Part shown: one piece after another, positions 22,239 through 24,763 of the stretch
How positions within the stretch are numbered: the stretch's first letter is position 1
Layout: every line of letters begins with the position of its first letter
Assembly (NCBI GenBank): GCA_948441955.1
Contig: CAOJQZ010000034.1
Location: 1-24,763 of the forward strand
Source: an uncultured Lachnospiraceae bacterium
Lineage (GTDB): Bacteria; Bacillota; Clostridia; Lachnospirales; Lachnospiraceae
DNA length: 24,763 nucleotides
Direction: 5' to 3'
Position numbers and translations under genes: made by a program
Notes under the pieces: model-generated
Databases searched by the model: none
Seen by the model: the letters and a program-made list of their open reading frames with translations, nothing else
Told to the model about the DNA's origin: nothing

Positions 22239-23585
22239 CTAAAGCTTATTTACTTCAAAATAATTATCTATCTTCCGTTTAATATCCTCCGGCTTCAAAT
22301 ATTTTGACAAATATCCTGCGGGCTTCAGAGATATTACCTTTTTCACACTCTCCTGATCAGTCCTTCCAGTCAGAAAGATCACAGGAAGATCTATAAATTC
22401 TTCCTCTGAACGAATCATTTCCAATACCTGTCTTCCGTCGCACACCGGCATTTCATAATCCAGCAGGATCAAATCCGGCTTATCCAAAGTGATTGCCCGG
22501 ATTGCCGACATACCCGAGGGCGCCATTGAGACATCATAATCTTTTTCCAGCAGTTCCTTCATTCCCTGCCGTATCGTTATGGAATCATCTACTATAAGCA
22601 CCTTCTGTTTTGGGGCCTCTTCCCTCTTCATCAGGTATTGTTCGATCTCAGATATCTCATTATTCATCTCAAGAGGCGTTCCCACCCCTTTCTGAAGCAG
22701 ATGAGGTGCAATAACGCAATATGAAAAATATCCCTCACCGGTATCAAACAACAGGCTGACCTGCAGCTTTTGCTTCTCAAAAATCCCCTGAAATTGCTCG
22801 TAGGTAAGAAGGTTATCCTCCTTCATACCATACATTTCTGTATCCGGAAGATGTTCCCTGACGCGGCCTACAAACTGCTGCGCTGTATATCTGGCAGCGT
22901 TAATTAACATGCTGTCAAGCTTATTCGTTTGAATTCCCATGACCTTTCCAACCGTATTAATCAGAAGCTTTTCCTCAAATACCAGAATAACTTCCCAGTC
23001 CACATCCTCTCTCTCCGTTCCATAAACCAAACGGTAATATACTCCCTTTCCGAATTTCTCCCCACTGTAAGTCTCACTGATCACCTGAGATTCTAGATGG
23101 AACATATCGTACAAAAGCTGAACAATTACCTTCTCCATGGCTTTAAGCTCTTCTTCCGGAAGAAGGTTCTCCCACTTACTCATTCCCTCGCCTGCAATTG
23201 CACGATCCTCTGTCAAGGTATGTCCGATCAGCCAGCCGGCACATACTCCCAGGAAGTGATCTACTGCATCCGGCGCGTAATCGGTACGCTCCAATTCTTC
23301 TTCAAGGGCTGGAAGGGTTTTTTTACGAAAGCCATCATGAATATGCTTGTGTGTTTCCAGCCCTTCATAATTGATAGACGCCATATATTTTTCTTCTTCT
23401 GCAAAATGCTTCACAGCATGCTCTCTGAAATACTTAATGCCTTCCTGACACGCCCACTGGCTTTTCTTTTCCTCTTCTCCAAATGCAAGAAGTTTATTGA
23501 TGATCTTAAAAAGCCTTTTATGCTCTTTATCGATGACATCTACTCCAATATTGAATTCATCCTGCCACACAAATTGATTATCCAT
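22239..23585 (-). CDS. Bacteriohemerythrin / CheX-like / receiver-domain fusion protein
   Basis: A 448-residue soluble three-domain protein. Residues 1-135 are bacteriohemerythrin with all di-iron ligands in the expected spacing: His22, His60, Glu64, His79, His83, His122, Asp127. Residues about 145-300 resemble the CheX phosphatase fold (TVGKVMGIQTNKLDSML, then AARYTAQQFVG), but the catalytic Glu and Asn of CheX appear to be replaced. Residues 326-446 are a receiver with Asp333/Asp334, phospho-acceptor Asp376 (LLDYEMP), Thr406 and Lys428. It could couple oxygen or redox state to a phospho-relay or taxis output. There is no DNA-binding or membrane segment, and no kinase nearby. The ATG at 23585 has GGAGGAGA upstream; a promoter lies at 23627-23656. 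Confidence 0.88.
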   Translation of the reverse strand: MDNQFVWQDEFNIGVDVIDKEHKRLFKIINKLLAFGEEEKKSQWACQEGIKYFREHAVKHFAEEEKYMASINYEGLETHKHIHDGFRKKTLPALEEELERTDYAPDAVDHFLGVCAGWLIGHTLTEDRAIAGEGMSKWENLLPEEELKAMEKVIVQLLYDMFHLESQVISETYSGEKFGKGVYYRLVYGTEREDVDWEVILVFEEKLLINTVGKVMGIQTNKLDSMLINAARYTAQQFVGRVREHLPDTEMYGMKEDNLLTYEQFQGIFEKQKLQVSLLFDTGEGYFSYCVIAPHLLQKGVGTPLEMNNEISEIEQYLMKREEAPKQKVLIVDDSITIRQGMKELLEKDYDVSMAPSGMSAIRAITLDKPDLILLDYEMPVCDGRQVLEMIRSEEEFIDLPVIFLTGRTDQESVKKVISLKPAGYLSKYLKPEDIKRKIDNYFEVNKL

Positions 23586-23626
23586 ATGTAATTCTCCTCC
23601 ATCTCAATTTCTGTCTGCTAATAAAT

Positions 23627-23656
23627 ATTATATCACATAAATATGGAAAAAGGCAA
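23627..23656 (-). promoter_or_regulatory. Promoter of the hemerythrin-receiver gene
   Basis: TTGCCT (23651-23656), 18-nt spacer ending in TGA, TATAAT (23627-23632) on the minus strand: an extended -10 with a perfect hexamer, starting a few bases after the LysR gene stop. Confidence 0.7.
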
Positions 23657-23659
23657 TTT

Positions 23660-24610
23660 TTAACATTGCTTCATCTCTAAAACCGCCAATTTCATAAATT
23701 CCTCCATACTTCTTGTAAAATATTTGTTTTTGCGGTAATAAAAATAAACATTTCTTTCTGCCGCGGGGTCGTCAATCTTATAATAATAAACGTTCAAATC
23801 TCTCGGAAGATATTTTATAGCTGTATCACTAATAAAAGAAATACCCATTCCCTGCTCTGTCAAATGGTATGTTGTAAGCATCTGATCCAGCTTCCAGGCG
23901 ACCTTGGGAATAATGCCTGCACGTTTACAGATATCCTCCACCCGCTCTCTCGTATCATTATGTTCCTTTAAAAATACAAACAACTCATCTTCAAACATTT
24001 TAAGAGGAACCCCATAGGTTTCTTTTCTCTTGTGAACGCCGTTATGTATATCGGCTACGCTCAGACTCCAGGATTTTGCAGCCGCATTACTTTTAAATGC
24101 CGCCGGAACAGCCAATATGAGATGCTCTGTTTTTACATACTGTTTTTCATACAACTCCTCATCCATAGGGTAATTGTCCATAAGAAGGTCAATCTCACCG
24201 GAAAAAAGCTTCTGCTCAAGCTGTGAGGTATGTCCCTCCACCATGCTGAGCTCCACATTAGGATACAGACGATGAAATTTCTTCAGAATCCCTGGAAATA
24301 TATAAGAAACAAAAAGATAAGTTCCCCCGATACATAATGTTCCTGTAGATAATTCATTTAAATTGCTTACGTAGCCCGCAAATTCCTCTTCCATATCCAT
24401 TATCCGTTCTACGATTTTTATATACTTTTTTCCGCATTCTGTAAGACGGACAGGATTTCTGCTCCTGTCAAAAAGAGAGGTACCTATCTTTTTTTCAACC
24501 TTTTTTACAGTTGCACTAAGAGCCGGCTGTGATATAAAAAGCTTATCAGCCGCCTTTGAAAAGCTGCCCTCTTTATAAACCTCATATACGTAATTCATAT
24601 TCGAAAACAT
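23660..24610 (-). CDS. LysR-family transcriptional regulator
   Basis: A 316-residue regulator. The winged helix-turn-helix is at the N-terminus (MNYVYEVYKEGSFSKAADKL, FISQPALSATVKKVEKKIG, FDRSRNPVRLTECG), and the substrate-binding domain starts near residue 88 (GTLCIGGTYLFVSYIFPGIL). The start is ATG 24610, with GGGGG 8 bases upstream; the in-frame ATG at 24628 has a poorly spaced site. It lies between a tRNA-Phe and the hemerythrin gene, all on the minus strand, but the latter has its own promoter. There is no divergent partner in the window, so its target cannot be inferred. Confidence 0.9.
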   Translation of the reverse strand: MFSNMNYVYEVYKEGSFSKAADKLFISQPALSATVKKVEKKIGTSLFDRSRNPVRLTECGKKYIKIVERIMDMEEEFAGYVSNLNELSTGTLCIGGTYLFVSYIFPGILKKFHRLYPNVELSMVEGHTSQLEQKLFSGEIDLLMDNYPMDEELYEKQYVKTEHLILAVPAAFKSNAAAKSWSLSVADIHNGVHKRKETYGVPLKMFEDELFVFLKEHNDTRERVEDICKRAGIIPKVAWKLDQMLTTYHLTEQGMGISFISDTAIKYLPRDLNVYYYKIDDPAAERNVYFYYRKNKYFTRSMEEFMKLAVLEMKQC

Positions 24611-24649
24611 GATAAAAACCCCCAGCATTCCCTATATCTCGACATTTGA

Positions 24650-24678
24650 ATTTTATCACTGTTTCTCCCTGAATACAA
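24650..24678 (-). promoter_or_regulatory. Promoter of the second LysR gene
   Basis: TTGTAT (24673-24678), 17-nt spacer ending in TGA, TAAAAT (24650-24655) on the minus strand; an extended -10 type, about 40 bases before the ATG. Confidence 0.6.
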
Positions 24679-24712
24679 GAATACATCTTTAAAATTATTT
24701 ATATAAAAAAAA

Positions 24713-24763
24713 TGCCCAGAGCCGGAATCGAACCAGCGACACGAGGATTTTCAGTCCTCTGCT
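24713..24763 (-). tRNA. tRNA-Phe (GAA), 3' part only
   Basis: The minus strand reads the end of the D-arm side, the anticodon stem GAGGA / TCCTC around loop CTGAAAA (anticodon GAA), the variable loop, the T-arm (GCTGG TTCGATT CCGGC) and the 3' acceptor strand ending in discriminator A at 24713. CCA is not encoded; T residues follow directly. The 5' half lies beyond the window edge. Confidence 0.93.

Noticed and set aside
1..24763. CRISPR array, prophage, integrated element or toxin-antitoxin pair
   Set aside because: No direct-repeat array, integrase, transposase or phage gene was seen; the tRNA-Phe at the right edge shows no repeated 3' end in the window.

Overview
The window looks like chromosomal DNA of a low-to-mid GC Gram-positive anaerobe of the Clostridia, most likely a gut Lachnospiraceae. 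The reasons are strong AGGAGG-type ribosome binding sites with sigma-A-like promoters, MutS2, YhaM and GdpP (Firmicutes-type genes), the order gdpP-rplI-dnaB, a 2[4Fe-4S] ferredoxin and a bacteriohemerythrin receiver protein. A cytoplasmic galacto-N-biose/lacto-N-biose phosphorylase pathway suggests a host-glycan niche. I cannot name a species. No phage, plasmid, CRISPR or transposase gene is visible, and no stretch above 300 bases lacks a gene.

Layout. 1-3424 (minus strand): an HtrA-like membrane protein that has apparently lost its catalytic His and Asp, then the exoribonuclease YhaM, then an rRNA uracil methyltransferase cut by the window edge. A long palindrome lies between the last two. 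3541-8065 (plus): mutS2, then an OmpR-type response regulator and its histidine kinase. 8051-9226 (minus): an orphan sugar-binding-type lipoprotein that overlaps the kinase tail to tail. 9420-10137 (plus): a small ferredoxin whose terminator is a second long palindrome, then an unrecognised 118-residue protein whose end overlaps dnaB. 10120-14000 (minus): gdpP-rplI-dnaB.

14075-20026 (minus) is the metabolic centre: a CBM9-like protein, a GH112 phosphorylase, a nucleotidyltransferase, an N-acetylhexosamine kinase and GalE. Together they can split a Gal-beta-1,3-HexNAc disaccharide with phosphate, phosphorylate the released HexNAc, make a UDP-sugar directly from UTP, and epimerise it. The GalE has Cys where E. 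coli GalE has Tyr299, which fits an enzyme that also accepts UDP-GalNAc/UDP-GlcNAc. The GH112 operon has its own promoter (19367-19395) and ends in a terminator (14014-14044). That terminator overlaps the inferred start of gdpP transcription.

20121-24763: a LysR regulator; a divergent gene fusing a three-helix SemiSWEET/PQ-loop-like membrane domain to a degenerate SGNH-like domain, with an internal ribosome binding site and ATG at the domain boundary; a hemerythrin/CheX-like/receiver fusion; a second LysR regulator; and the 3' part of a tRNA-Phe.

Most unusual items: two modular, near-perfect palindromes whose differing internal segments stay base-paired; the HexNAc salvage operon that uses a pyrophosphorylase-type enzyme in place of GalT; the SemiSWEET/SGNH fusion; the hemerythrin/CheX-like/receiver protein; and the pseudo-HtrA.
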